Part shown: positions 1-7,766 of the stretch, one piece after another
Position numbering within the stretch: position 1 is the first letter of the stretch
Layout: each line of letters opens with the position of its first letter
Assembly (NCBI GenBank): GCA_051954935.1
Contig: JBQCHG010000020.1
Span: forward strand, 1-21,374
DNA length: 21,374 bases
Reading direction: 5' to 3'
Source: 66-474 sp051954935
GTDB lineage: Bacteria > Pseudomonadota > Gammaproteobacteria > Xanthomonadales > Rhodanobacteraceae
Program-made: the position numbers and the translations under genes
Notes under the pieces: model-generated
Database searches by the model: none
What the model saw: the letters and a program-made list of their open reading frames with translations, nothing else
What the model was told of the DNA's origin: nothing

Positions 1-1
1 G

Positions 2-382
2 GATTTCTTCCCGCTGCTGAAGGCCGTGCGCGACAAGGTGCCCGCCGCGGTCGTGCATTGTTTCACCGATACCCGCGCGGCGCTGTTCGATTACCTCGAC
101 CTGGATTGCCACATCGGCATCACCGGCTGGATCTGCGACGAACGCCGCGGTACGCACCTGCGCGAATTCGTGCGCGAGATCCCGCCCAGCCGCCTGCTGC
201 TGGAAACCGACGCGCCCTACCTGCTGCCGCGCACCGTGCGCCCGCAGCCCAGCCATCGCCGCAACGAACCGATGTACCTGGCGCACATCTGCGAGGAAGT
301 GGCGCGCGATCGTGGCGAATCCGCCGACACGACCGCCGCGAATTCCACCGCGGCGGCGAAGGCGTTTTTCGGGTTGCCCTGA
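2..382 (+). CDS. tatD: TatD family metal-dependent hydrolase, 3' end only
   Basis: C-terminal part of a TatD-family deoxyribonuclease (metal-dependent TIM-barrel hydrolase). The start lies outside the window; the frame is open from base 2 and ends in TGA at 380-382. The metal-binding histidine of the HCF motif, the conserved stretch ITGWICDERRG and the signature LLLETDAPYLLPR are all visible. The last two point to TatD proper rather than the paralogues YcfH or YjjV. TatD proteins act as cytoplasmic 3'-5' exonucleases and, despite the name, are not needed for Tat export. Here the gene is about 16 kb from tatABC, unlike the tatABCD order of E. coli. It converges on the methyltransferase gene with only 4 bases between the two stop codons. 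Confidence 0.93.
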   Translation, partial: DFFPLLKAVRDKVPAAVVHCFTDTRAALFDYLDLDCHIGITGWICDERRGTHLREFVREIPPSRLLLETDAPYLLPRTVRPQPSHRRNEPMYLAHICEEVARDRGESADTTAANSTAAAKAFFGLP

Positions 383-390
383 GGCCTCAG
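379..390. repeat. 12-bp palindrome joining two convergent stop codons
   Basis: CTGAGGCCTCAG is a perfect 12-bp palindrome. Its left arm contains the TGA of tatD (380-382) and its right arm the complement of the TGA of the methyltransferase (387-389). It is too short, and lacks a T-run, to be called a terminator with confidence. It may simply be a by-product of two stop codons facing each other across GGCC. Confidence 0.4.
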
Positions 391-1133
391 CCCACGCGGC
401 CGGCACGCATTGCCAGATTCCAGCGCACCGGGCGCGGCTGTCGCGGATCGCCCCATGCGTCGCGCAGCGTATTGGCGATTTTCGCAACGGCGTCGTTCCC
501 TGTCGCCGCGCGATAGCGCTGCGCGGCCGACCATGAGGACAGATACGCGAGCAATTGCTCCGCGTTCCACTCCATGCGCATCTCGAACGCGGGCGCTTTC
601 AGTGCTTCGAACGGCAGCGCAAGCGACGCATAACCTTCGTCAACCAGCTTGCGTTCAGGCGGCCAGTACGCACCGAGCACGCCGTCGTACAGGTGTGCGA
701 TCACGGCATCCACCTGCGGGGTCACGTTGCAGCCTGCGTAGGTCCACGCTGCAAACACCGCCCCGGGTTTGGCCACGCGTTTCACTTCTTCCACGAAGCG
801 CGGCAGGTCGAACCAGTGCAGTGCCTGCGCCACCGTGATCGCATCCGTGCTGTGCTCGGCGATCGAAGTGTGTTCGCCGGATTCGACGCGATAGTCGATG
901 CCCGGATGTCGTTCCGCTTTGCCGACCTGCTGCGCGCTGGGATCGGTGGCGATCACCCGTTCGAACCGTTGCGCCAGCGCCACGCTGGCCTGGCCGTTGC
1001 CGCAACCGACGTCCCACGCGCATTCGCACGATGGCGCAGTTTGCGCGACCCAGTCGAACAGCGCGTCCGGATAATGCGGCCGCGCCTGCGCATAGAGCAA
1101 AGCATGGCCGGAGAAGTGATCCTTGAAATTCAT
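387..1133 (-). CDS. class I SAM-dependent methyltransferase
   Basis: Predicted cytoplasmic small-molecule methyltransferase of 248 residues, the usual size for a stand-alone Methyltransf_11-type Rossmann enzyme. Motif I, DVGCGNGQAS, sits near residues 41-50. The acidic end of strand beta-2 is in IATDPSAQQ. The post-motif region ALHWFDLPRF, followed by VAKPGAVFAAWTY, fits the branch that includes trans-aconitate methyltransferase-like and Crg1/Tmt1-like proteins. The substrate cannot be told from sequence. The ATG at 1131-1133 overlaps the stop of the upstream pseudouridine synthase gene as ATGA, so the two genes are probably translated in a coupled way from one mRNA. No transmembrane segment or signal peptide is seen. 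Confidence 0.9.
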   Translation of the reverse strand: MNFKDHFSGHALLYAQARPHYPDALFDWVAQTAPSCECAWDVGCGNGQASVALAQRFERVIATDPSAQQVGKAERHPGIDYRVESGEHTSIAEHSTDAITVAQALHWFDLPRFVEEVKRVAKPGAVFAAWTYAGCNVTPQVDAVIAHLYDGVLGAYWPPERKLVDEGYASLALPFEALKAPAFEMRMEWNAEQLLAYLSSWSAAQRYRAATGNDAVAKIANTLRDAWGDPRQPRPVRWNLAMRAGRVG

Positions 1134-1765
1134 CGCGGGATTTTCCTTCCTTCCTTACGTGGAAATGGGCGACGTGACGAAGTCGGCGCGGGTGCCGCGG
1201 TGAGGACGCGCGACTCCCCCGGCGCGAGTCCATCCAGTGCGTATTCGCCGATCCTCGTGCGGATCAGGCGCAAGGTCGGATGGCCGGCGGCCGCAGTCAT
1301 GCGCCGCACCTGCCGGTTGCGGCCTTCGCGCAGGGTGATTTCAATCCAGCTGTCCGGCACCGTCTTGCGGAACCGCACCGGCGGATCGCGCGGCCACAAC
1401 CACGTTGGTGCTCGCTCCAGCGCGCGCACTTGCGCCGGCCGCGTGCGCCCGTCCTTCAGCTCCATGCCTTCACGCAACCCATGCAGCGCTGCAGCATCGG
1501 GAATGCCTTCGACCTGCACCAGATAGGTCTTGGCCCAATGCCGGCGCGGATCGGTGATGCGATGCGCCAGCGCGCCGTCATCCGTGAGCAGGAGCAGGCC
1601 TTCGCTGTCGTAATCCAGCCGACCGGCGGCGTAGACGCCTGGCGGCAATCCGAATTCGGCCAATGTGCGGCGGGAGCCACTGCCATCGGAGGCACCTCCG
1701 CCATCATCGGTGAACTGGCAGAGCACGCCGTACGGCTTGTTCAACAGCACGATCATCCGGGTCAT
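1130..1765 (-). CDS. rluE: 23S rRNA pseudouridine synthase, RluE-like
   Basis: Pseudouridine synthase of the RsuA/RluB/RluE/RluF family, 211 residues, close to the 217 of E. coli RluE. It lacks the N-terminal S4 domain that RsuA and RluB carry, which favours RluE, the enzyme that isomerises U2457 of 23S rRNA. The start reads MIVLLNKPYGVLCQF, typical of the family. The catalytic aspartate lies in GRLDYDSEGLLLLT. KTYLVQV and LREGRNRQVRRM are the two other family motifs. The tail (after GESRVL) is Arg/Pro-rich and variable. The ATG at 1763-1765 has little Shine-Dalgarno support; an alternative ATG lies three codons downstream. It is first in a two-gene unit with the methyltransferase. Confidence 0.9.
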   Translation of the reverse strand: MTRMIVLLNKPYGVLCQFTDDGGGASDGSGSRRTLAEFGLPPGVYAAGRLDYDSEGLLLLTDDGALAHRITDPRRHWAKTYLVQVEGIPDAAALHGLREGMELKDGRTRPAQVRALERAPTWLWPRDPPVRFRKTVPDSWIEITLREGRNRQVRRMTAAAGHPTLRLIRTRIGEYALDGLAPGESRVLTAAPAPTSSRRPFPRKEGRKIPR

Positions 1766-1845
1766 TTTAACCAGCGGCTACTCTGCCCCTCACGCGGCGC
1801 TGACGCGCGCCGGCTATGCTCCTCTTGCCTGGGGACGCAGGCACG

Positions 1846-1864
1846 CCGTCCGCGCCGCGGACGG
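1846..1864 (+). promoter_or_regulatory. perfect 8-bp hairpin in the leader of the DUF1328 gene
   Basis: CCGTCCGC (1846-1853), loop GCC, GCGGACGG (1857-1864) forms a perfect 8-bp GC-rich stem. It ends 7 bases before the Shine-Dalgarno sequence GGAGGG (1872-1877) of the gene starting at 1883. Its 3' arm also touches a second GGAGG at 1863-1867. The structure is seen directly; a role in mRNA stability or translation control is inference. Confidence 0.4.
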
Positions 1865-1882
1865 AGGACACGGAGGGTTGCC

Positions 1883-2044
1883 ATGCTGTACTACGCCATC
1901 GTTTTCCTGATCATCGCGTTGATAGCGGGGTTCTTCGGCTTCTTCGGCGTTGCGGGTACCGCCGCATGGATTGCCAAGGTCCTGTTCATCATCTTCATCA
2001 TCCTGTTCATCGCCTCGCTGCTGTTCGGGCGCAGGCGGATTTGA
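1883..2044 (+). CDS. DUF1328 (YtjA/UPF0391) small membrane protein
   Basis: A 53-residue protein that is almost entirely hydrophobic. One membrane segment covers about residues 3-24 (AIVFLIIALIAGFFGFFGVA) and a second about residues 28-48. A short basic tail, GRRRI, remains at the cytoplasmic end. Length, the GFFGFFGVAG motif and the two-helix layout match the DUF1328/YtjA family of inner-membrane proteins, often linked to envelope or general stress but without a known biochemical activity. The ATG at 1883 is preceded by a strong Shine-Dalgarno, GGAGGG at 1872-1877, with 5-base spacing. The gene stands alone, divergent from rluE. The leader contains a stable hairpin described separately. Confidence 0.9.
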   Translation: MLYYAIVFLIIALIAGFFGFFGVAGTAAWIAKVLFIIFIILFIASLLFGRRRI

Positions 2045-2210
2045 GTGGGCTCCTTGAAAGCGCAGCCAAGGAACTCTTGGCCATGGATCGCGGGGCTTGC
2101 TGCTTTTCCATCAGGGACGATGGAAGGCAACGACCTGTGGATAGGCGTTTTCCGACGAGGGATGAGTGCGGGTTTCGGCCAGGGATGACAACGCTGCGCA
2201 GGGATGCGCA
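2045..2210. other. non-coding spacer with a short hairpin
   Basis: I see no credible gene between the DUF1328 stop and the icd terminator. TTCCATC (2106-2112) pairs with GATGGAA (2119-2125) across a six-base loop. The motif AGGGATGA occurs twice, at 2158-2165 and 2181-2188, and GGGATG again near 2201. This resembles decayed interspersed intergenic repeats common in Xanthomonadales, but a copy elsewhere in the genome is needed to be sure. Confidence 0.3.
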
Positions 2211-2224
2211 TTTTTTAAAAAACA

Positions 2225-2256
2225 AAACGGCGCGGGATTCCGCGCCGTTTCTTTTT
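2225..2256. terminator. bidirectional intrinsic terminator after icd
   Basis: AAACGGCGCG (2225-2234), a six-base loop and CGCGCCGTTT (2241-2250) form a perfect 10-bp stem. It is flanked by CTTTTT on the plus-strand side (2251-2256). On the other side, read from the minus strand, come TTTTGTTTTTT and more Ts (down to 2211). It is placed to stop icd transcription on the minus strand and any plus-strand readthrough from the DUF1328 gene. Confidence 0.87.
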
Positions 2257-2276
2257 ACCGATGCGCCGGCGCTTAC

Positions 2277-3536
2277 TTACATTGCCGCGATCAGCGCATC
2301 GCCGAACTGCGAGCACTTCACTTCCTTCGCGCCTTCCATCATGCGCGCGAAGTCATAGGTGACGGTCTTGGCGGCAATCACCTTGTCCATCGCCGCGATG
2401 ATCGCATCGGCGGCTTCGGTCCACCCCATGTAGCGCAGCATCATTTCGCCCGACAGGATCACCGAACCCGGATTGACCTTGTCCTGGCCCGCGTATTTCG
2501 GCGCGGTGCCATGCGTGGCCTCGAAGACCGCGTGACCGGAAACGTAGTTGATGTTGCCGCCCGGTGCGATACCGATGCCGCCGACTTCCGCCGCCAGCGC
2601 GTCGGAAACATAGTCGCCGTTGAGATTCAGCGTGGCGATCACGTCGTACTCTTTCGCACGAGTCAGGATTTGCTGCAGGAACGCGTCAGCGATCGCGTCC
2701 TTGATCACGATCTCGCGCCCGTTCTTCGGATTCTTGAACGTGCACCACGGGCCGCCATCCAGTTCCACCGCACCGAATTCGCGCTTGGCGAGCGCGTAAC
2801 CCCAGTCGCGGAACGCACCCTCGGTGAACTTCATGATGTTGCCCTTGTGCACCAGCGTCACCGACTTGCGATCATTGTCGATCGCGTAGTGGATGGCGGC
2901 GCGCACCAGCCGTTCGGTGCCTTCGACGGAAACCGGTTTGATGCCGAAGCCGGAGGTTTCCGGAAAGCGTACCTTGGCGAACAACTTCGGAAAGTTTTCC
3001 TGCATCAGTCGCTTGAATTTCGCCGCATCCTCGGTGCCTTCCTGGAATTCGATGCCGGCATAGATGTCCTCGGTGTTCTCGCGGTAGATCACCATGTCGA
3101 CGTCCTGCGGCTTCTTCACCGGCGAGGGCACGCCCGCGAACCAGCGCACCGGACGCACGCAGCAGTAGAGGTCCAGCATCTGCCGCAGCGCGACATTGAG
3201 CGAGCGGATGCCGCCGCCCACCGGCGTGGTCAGCGGGCCCTTGATCGAGACGAGGTAATCGCGACACGCCGCGACGGTTTCGTCCGGCAGCCAGTTGCCG
3301 GTCTGGTTGAACGCCTTTTCGCCGGCGAGCACTTCCATCCACATCAATTGACGCTTGCCGCCGTAAGCCTTCTTGACCGCCGCGTCCAGCACGCGCACCG
3401 AGGCGCGCCAGATATCGGGTCCCGTGCCGTCGCCCTCGATGAAGGGGATGACCGGGCGGTTCGGCACGTCGAGGCGGCCGTTGGCAATCGTGATCTTCTC
3501 GCCGCCTGCGGGCGGCACCGGCTGGAAGCTGGCCAT
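2277..3536 (-). CDS. icd: isocitrate dehydrogenase, NADP-dependent
   Basis: TCA-cycle enzyme converting isocitrate to 2-oxoglutarate and CO2 while reducing NADP+. It has 419 residues against 416 in E. coli Icd, and aligns throughout. The active-site loop GGGIRSLNVALRQ contains the serine equivalent to E. coli Ser113, the site phosphorylated by AceK, so control by phosphorylation is possible. IYRENTEDIYAGIE and HGTAPKYAGQDKVNPGS are family signatures. The Lys-Tyr pair in APKYAG and the Tyr and Arg in VTYDFAR are the residues that select NADP over NAD. I chose the ATG at 3534-3536 (MASFQPVP) because AGGAG lies 6 bases upstream; the open frame extends further but without homology. It is followed by a strong terminator. 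Confidence 0.97.
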   Translation of the reverse strand: MASFQPVPPAGGEKITIANGRLDVPNRPVIPFIEGDGTGPDIWRASVRVLDAAVKKAYGGKRQLMWMEVLAGEKAFNQTGNWLPDETVAACRDYLVSIKGPLTTPVGGGIRSLNVALRQMLDLYCCVRPVRWFAGVPSPVKKPQDVDMVIYRENTEDIYAGIEFQEGTEDAAKFKRLMQENFPKLFAKVRFPETSGFGIKPVSVEGTERLVRAAIHYAIDNDRKSVTLVHKGNIMKFTEGAFRDWGYALAKREFGAVELDGGPWCTFKNPKNGREIVIKDAIADAFLQQILTRAKEYDVIATLNLNGDYVSDALAAEVGGIGIAPGGNINYVSGHAVFEATHGTAPKYAGQDKVNPGSVILSGEMMLRYMGWTEAADAIIAAMDKVIAAKTVTYDFARMMEGAKEVKCSQFGDALIAAM

Positions 3537-3564
3537 GCGTAACTCCTGCGGAATGCGACCGCCC

Positions 3565-3593
3565 ATTGTCGCGGAGACAGCCGGCGAGGTGAA
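3565..3593 (-). promoter_or_regulatory. candidate sigma70 promoter for icd
   Basis: On the minus strand TTCACC (3593-3588) and GACAAT (3570-3565) are separated by exactly 17 bases. Each matches 4 of 6 consensus positions. The predicted start of transcription is near 3558, about 22 bases before the ATG. It would let icd be expressed independently of the RND operon that ends 88 bases upstream. Confidence 0.42.
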
Positions 3594-3624
3594 GGGCTCC
3601 GGCAGGAGCTCTGCGTGCAGGCGA

Positions 3625-6600
3625 TCAGGCGCGCCGGTGCAGCACCGCATACAACGCCGGCATCACCAGCAGCACCAGCGGCACCTGCACCAGCATGCCG
3701 GCGATGATCGCGATGGCGAGCGGCTGCTGCATCTGCGAACCCTTGCCGATCGCCAGCGCAAGTGGAGTAAGCGTGAGGATCGCCGCGATGGTGGACATCA
3801 GGATCGGCCGCATCCGGTTGCGCCCGGCCTGCACGAGCGCGGTCTCCAGCGCGCCACCTTCATCGCGCGGCTCGCCGCGGCCCTCTTCCCGCGCAGCCTG
3901 CGCCTGCGGCTCTTCGTGCGCGCGCAGTTCGGCCAGTTCGGAAAAATAGAAGATCGCGATTTCGGTGACGATGCCGACGATCATGGTCATGCCCATCATC
4001 GCCGAGATGTTGAGTTCGATGCCGGTGATCCACAGCCCGATGAACACCGCGCAGATCGCCAGCAGCGGCATCAGCAGCACCGAGATCGCCACGCGGAAAC
4101 TTTCGTAAATGAACAGCAGCAGCGTAAACACCAGCGCGATCGCCGCCAGCAGCACCAGTTCCAGCCCGTGGAAGGCTTCCTGTTGCTGCTGGTACAAGCC
4201 GCCGAGCTGGTAGTACATGCCCGGCGGGAGTTCGCCACGCGCATCCAGGATCTTCTTGACATCGGCGACGGTGGAGCCCAGATCGCGCCCGCTGATGCGC
4301 CCGGTCACCGCGACCATGCGTTTCAGGTTCTCGCGGTCGATCTCGGGCTGGCCGTGCTGCACGCGCACGGTCGCCACGCGCGACAGAGGAAACACGTGGC
4401 CGTTGCGGTCGCTGATCGGCAGCTTCTCCAATTGCTCGATGCGTGCGCGGTCCGAGGGCGGCAACCACACCCGCACGCCGATCATCTTCGGCCCTTGCGG
4501 CAATTGCGTGGCCACCGTGCCGGCCGCAGCGGCGGCGACCTGACCGGCCACACCCTGCGGATCCACGCCGGCCAGCGCGGCCTTGACCGGATCCACCTGC
4601 ACCTCCAGTGCGTCACCCGCAGGGATCACGCCGTCCAGCACGCCGACGACGCCGTTCACCTTGCCGATCTGCGCGGCGATTTTCTTTGCAGTGGTATTCA
4701 GCGTCGCGGGATTGTCGCCGTAAAGCTTGATTTCGATCGGTTGCGGTACCTCGGTGAGGTCGCCGATCAGATCCTCCATCAGTTGCGCGAGGTCGATATC
4801 CAGCCCGGGTACCTGCGCCTCGACTTTGGTGCGGATCTCGTCCATCACGTCGTCGATCGGCGGACGATTCCCGTCCTTCAGGCGGATGAAGAAATCGCCG
4901 GTGTTGGCTTCGGTCAGACCGCCGCCCAGTTGCAACCCCGTGCGCCGCGAATAGGTATCCACGTACGGGTTGGCCTGGATGATCGCCTCGACCTTGTTGA
5001 GCAGGCGATTGGTTTCCTCCAGCGAGGTGCCGGGCGGCGCGACGTAGTCGAGGATGAAGCCGCCCTCGTCCATGTGCGGCATGAAGCCGGTACCCACCGA
5101 TTTGTACGCAAAGAACCCGAGCAGCAGCAATGGGATCACGCCGATCAGCAACAGCGCGGGGCGACGCAGCACGCGTGCGAGCGTGCGTTCATAGCCGTGC
5201 AGCGTGCGCTGCGCGAAGCGGCTGGGCGGATGTTCGTGCGCGTGGCGCTCGTCGATGAAGCGCTCCGCAAGCAGCGGTACCGCCACCCACGCCAGCAGGT
5301 ACGAGATCACCAGCGCGCTCGCCATCGTCAGCGACAGTGCCTTGAAGAATGCACCGGTGACACCGGTGAGGAATGCCAGCGGCAGGAAGATCACGATCGT
5401 GGCGAGCGACGATCCCGTCAGCGGCCGCGTGAATTCCCAGGCCGCACCGGCGATGCGCTCGTGCACGTGCCCGGATGCATCGCGCAGCCGGCGCATGATG
5501 TGCTCCAGCATCACGATGACGTCGTCGATGATCAGTCCGACCGCCGCGGCCATGCCGCCAAGCGTCATCATGTTGAAACTCATGTGCAGCACGGAAAGCA
5601 GCAGCACGGTGATCGCCAAGGTCGCCGGCACCACCAGCATCGCGATGAAGATCACCCGCGTGTTGCGCAGGAACACGAACAGCACCAAACCCGCCAGCAC
5701 GATGCCGATCAGGATCGCGTCGCGCACGCTGGCCGCGGCACCGCGCACCAGTTGCGTCTGGTCGTACCAGGCGGCGATCTTCACGCCACTCGGGATCTGC
5801 GCCTTGTAACTGTCCAGCCGCGCCTTCACGTCGGCGACCATCTGCACGCTGTTGGCCGCTGGCTGCTGATAGACCTGTATCAGCACGGCGGGCTGGCCAT
5901 CCGCGTTCACCCGCACCCACTGCGGCTGCGCCCCCGATTTCACCTGCGCGACATCGCCGACCTTCACCACGCCGCGCGCATCTGCACGCAGCACGATGTC
6001 GCGCAAGGCCGCGATGCTGGTGGGCTGGTTGTCGGCAAGCAGCAGGAACAGTTTGTAATGGTCGGCGAGGCGACCCAGCGCGGAGATGTCCGCCGCACGC
6101 CCGACCGCGCGCACCACGTCATCCATCGTCAATCCCTGCGCGCGCAGTTTGTCGGCATCCACGTCAACGTGGTATTCGCCGACTGCACCGCCCTGCACGT
6201 CCACCCGCGCAACGCCGCTGACGCCGGAAAGCAGTGGACGCAACTGGTATTGCGCCAGGTCATACAGCTGCGTCGGCGAAAGTGTCTTCGAGCGCAGGCT
6301 ATAGGCGAGGATCGGAAAGACCGTCGGATCCAGCCTCTCGGTCGAAATCCGCGTGCCCGCCGGCAGGTCCGGCAACACTTCGCCGGCGGCCGCATTGACG
6401 TCGAGGAAGGCGCGACTCATGTCCTCGCCCCAATCGAAGGTGACGTTGATCTCGGCACTGCCGCGGCTGGTCGCCGAGCGCACGTCGCGGACGCCGCGCA
6501 CGCGCCGGATCGCTTCCTCCACGGGCGTCGTCACCGCCACGACCATCTGGTCGGCCGGACGATCACCGGCGTCCAGCGTGACGCGCACGCGCGGAAACGA

Positions 6601-6732
6601 CACGTCGGGGAACAGCGACACCGGGAGCTTCAGCGCGGCCATCACGCCACCCAGCGCCAGGATCAGGCACAGGAACAGCAGCGAACGCCGATGCGCGTGC
6701 ATCCAGAGCGTGGCGGTCATGCGCGCGCTCAT
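3625..6732 (-). CDS. RND efflux transporter permease subunit
   Basis: Inner-membrane proton-driven pump of the AcrB/CzcA superfamily, 1035 residues, the normal length. The protein opens with a short cytoplasmic N-terminus and helix 1 (SLLFLCLILALGGVMAAL), then a porter domain beginning PVSLFPDVSFPRVRV. Helix 4 carries the paired aspartates of the proton relay in GLIIDDVIVMLEH (about residues 397-409). The second half has the same layout, MDEGGFILDYVAPPGTS followed by helices 8-12. I cannot tell whether the substrate is a metal or an organic compound. The ATG at 6730-6732 overlaps the adaptor stop as ATGA. An odd feature is a strongly charged Glu/Arg/Gln stretch at about residues 934-959, in the cytoplasmic loop after helix 10-11, longer than usual for the family. 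Confidence 0.93.
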   Translation of the reverse strand: MSARMTATLWMHAHRRSLLFLCLILALGGVMAALKLPVSLFPDVSFPRVRVTLDAGDRPADQMVVAVTTPVEEAIRRVRGVRDVRSATSRGSAEINVTFDWGEDMSRAFLDVNAAAGEVLPDLPAGTRISTERLDPTVFPILAYSLRSKTLSPTQLYDLAQYQLRPLLSGVSGVARVDVQGGAVGEYHVDVDADKLRAQGLTMDDVVRAVGRAADISALGRLADHYKLFLLLADNQPTSIAALRDIVLRADARGVVKVGDVAQVKSGAQPQWVRVNADGQPAVLIQVYQQPAANSVQMVADVKARLDSYKAQIPSGVKIAAWYDQTQLVRGAAASVRDAILIGIVLAGLVLFVFLRNTRVIFIAMLVVPATLAITVLLLSVLHMSFNMMTLGGMAAAVGLIIDDVIVMLEHIMRRLRDASGHVHERIAGAAWEFTRPLTGSSLATIVIFLPLAFLTGVTGAFFKALSLTMASALVISYLLAWVAVPLLAERFIDERHAHEHPPSRFAQRTLHGYERTLARVLRRPALLLIGVIPLLLLGFFAYKSVGTGFMPHMDEGGFILDYVAPPGTSLEETNRLLNKVEAIIQANPYVDTYSRRTGLQLGGGLTEANTGDFFIRLKDGNRPPIDDVMDEIRTKVEAQVPGLDIDLAQLMEDLIGDLTEVPQPIEIKLYGDNPATLNTTAKKIAAQIGKVNGVVGVLDGVIPAGDALEVQVDPVKAALAGVDPQGVAGQVAAAAAGTVATQLPQGPKMIGVRVWLPPSDRARIEQLEKLPISDRNGHVFPLSRVATVRVQHGQPEIDRENLKRMVAVTGRISGRDLGSTVADVKKILDARGELPPGMYYQLGGLYQQQQEAFHGLELVLLAAIALVFTLLLFIYESFRVAISVLLMPLLAICAVFIGLWITGIELNISAMMGMTMIVGIVTEIAIFYFSELAELRAHEEPQAQAAREEGRGEPRDEGGALETALVQAGRNRMRPILMSTIAAILTLTPLALAIGKGSQMQQPLAIAIIAGMLVQVPLVLLVMPALYAVLHRRA

Positions 6733-7766
6733 CGTGCGGCTTTCACCGCGTCGCCATCCGACAACTCGTACGCGCCGAGCGTGACCACAGGCGCGTGTGC
6801 ATCCAGCTTGCCGCCCACGCCGACCGGATCGCCGAGGGGCGACACGACTTGCACGTCCACGCGCCGTGCCTTGCCGTGTTCGACCTGGAAGACGTAATCG
6901 CCCTTGTCGTCGTTGAGCAGCGCGTCGCGCGGCACCGCCCATGCCTGGAATTGGGCGACGGCGATTTTCCCGGACAACGGGCTGCCCGCAGCCAGCCCGG
7001 CCGGATCGTCGACGCTTGCGAGCACTTCGACCAGATGCGATTGCGGATCCACCGCATCGGCCACGCTGATGACGTTGCCATGCAAGGCGGTGGTGCCGTA
7101 CACGGCATCGAGCATCACCGGCATGTCCGGACGAATGCGCGAGGCTTGCTCCGGTTCCACGCCGAGCAGCGCAGCGAGCGCGCCTTGCGGCGTGAATTCA
7201 ATGAGCTTTGCGCCCGCGGCAACGCGCTCGCCCAGTTGCACGTCCAGCGCGATGACGACGCCGTCTGCGGGCGCATCCAGCGTGGTGACCGCCTGCGCAC
7301 CGCCGAGCCTGGCCTGGGCGGCCAGCGAGGACTGCGCATCGGCCAGCGCCTTGCGTGCCGCGTCCAGTTGCGAATTGGTGGCGAGCTTCTCGTCGTGCAG
7401 CCGCTGTGTGCGCGCCAGTTCCGCGCGCGCCTGGTCCACCGTGTTCACTGCCTGCTGGTAGGCGCTTACGGTGCTGGGATCGGTGGCGATGCGCAGCAGC
7501 GGCTGGCCCTTGCGCACGCGTCGCCCCGGCGTGACCTCGGCGGCGATGACGTGTCCGGCCTGGGGCAGCGTCAGTGTTTGTGCGCGGCGCGTGTCGCCGC
7601 TCAGCGTGCCGTACGCCTGCACGTAGGAGTGGAAAGTTTGCCGTGCCGGCAGGATGCTGCTGACCGCGACCGGTGCCTGCGATTCCTCGTCGGACGGAGC
7701 GCCGCCGGAGCAGGCGGCCAGCACCAGCAGCGAGCAGGCGACGAAGGTGCGGAGCAAAATGTTCAT
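6729..7766 (-). CDS. RND efflux periplasmic adaptor, lipoprotein
   Basis: Membrane-fusion (HlyD/AcrA-type) protein of 345 residues linking the RND pump to its outer-membrane channel. The N-terminus MNILLRTFVACSLLVLAAC is a lipoprotein signal with the lipobox ending at Cys19. A barrel-sandwich (lipoyl-like) half with the motif VTPGRRVRKGQPLLRI follows. Next comes an alpha-helical hairpin of about 60 residues rich in Ala/Gln/Arg (AELARTQRLHDEKLATNSQL), the second lipoyl half (DAPADGVVIALDVQLGERV) and a beta-barrel. I take the ATG at 7764-7766, which gives the lipobox and an ATGA overlap with the gene upstream; the 13 extra codons before it add nothing. Second gene of the tripartite operon. Confidence 0.92.
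   Translation of the reverse strand: MNILLRTFVACSLLVLAACSGGAPSDEESQAPVAVSSILPARQTFHSYVQAYGTLSGDTRRAQTLTLPQAGHVIAAEVTPGRRVRKGQPLLRIATDPSTVSAYQQAVNTVDQARAELARTQRLHDEKLATNSQLDAARKALADAQSSLAAQARLGGAQAVTTLDAPADGVVIALDVQLGERVAAGAKLIEFTPQGALAALLGVEPEQASRIRPDMPVMLDAVYGTTALHGNVISVADAVDPQSHLVEVLASVDDPAGLAAGSPLSGKIAVAQFQAWAVPRDALLNDDKGDYVFQVEHGKARRVDVQVVSPLGDPVGVGGKLDAHAPVVTLGAYELSDGDAVKAAR

Noticed and set aside
2166..3542. Plus-strand open frame of 458 codons opposite icd
   Set aside because: icd is unambiguous on the other strand; the antisense product has only compositional bias and begins inside the terminator region.
3373..6897. Plus-strand open frame of 1174 codons opposite the RND permease and the start of icd
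   Set aside because: The predicted protein is rich in His, Gln, Arg and Asp with no domain or hydrophobic pattern. It is a reading-frame shadow caused by GC-rich third positions in the real minus-strand genes.
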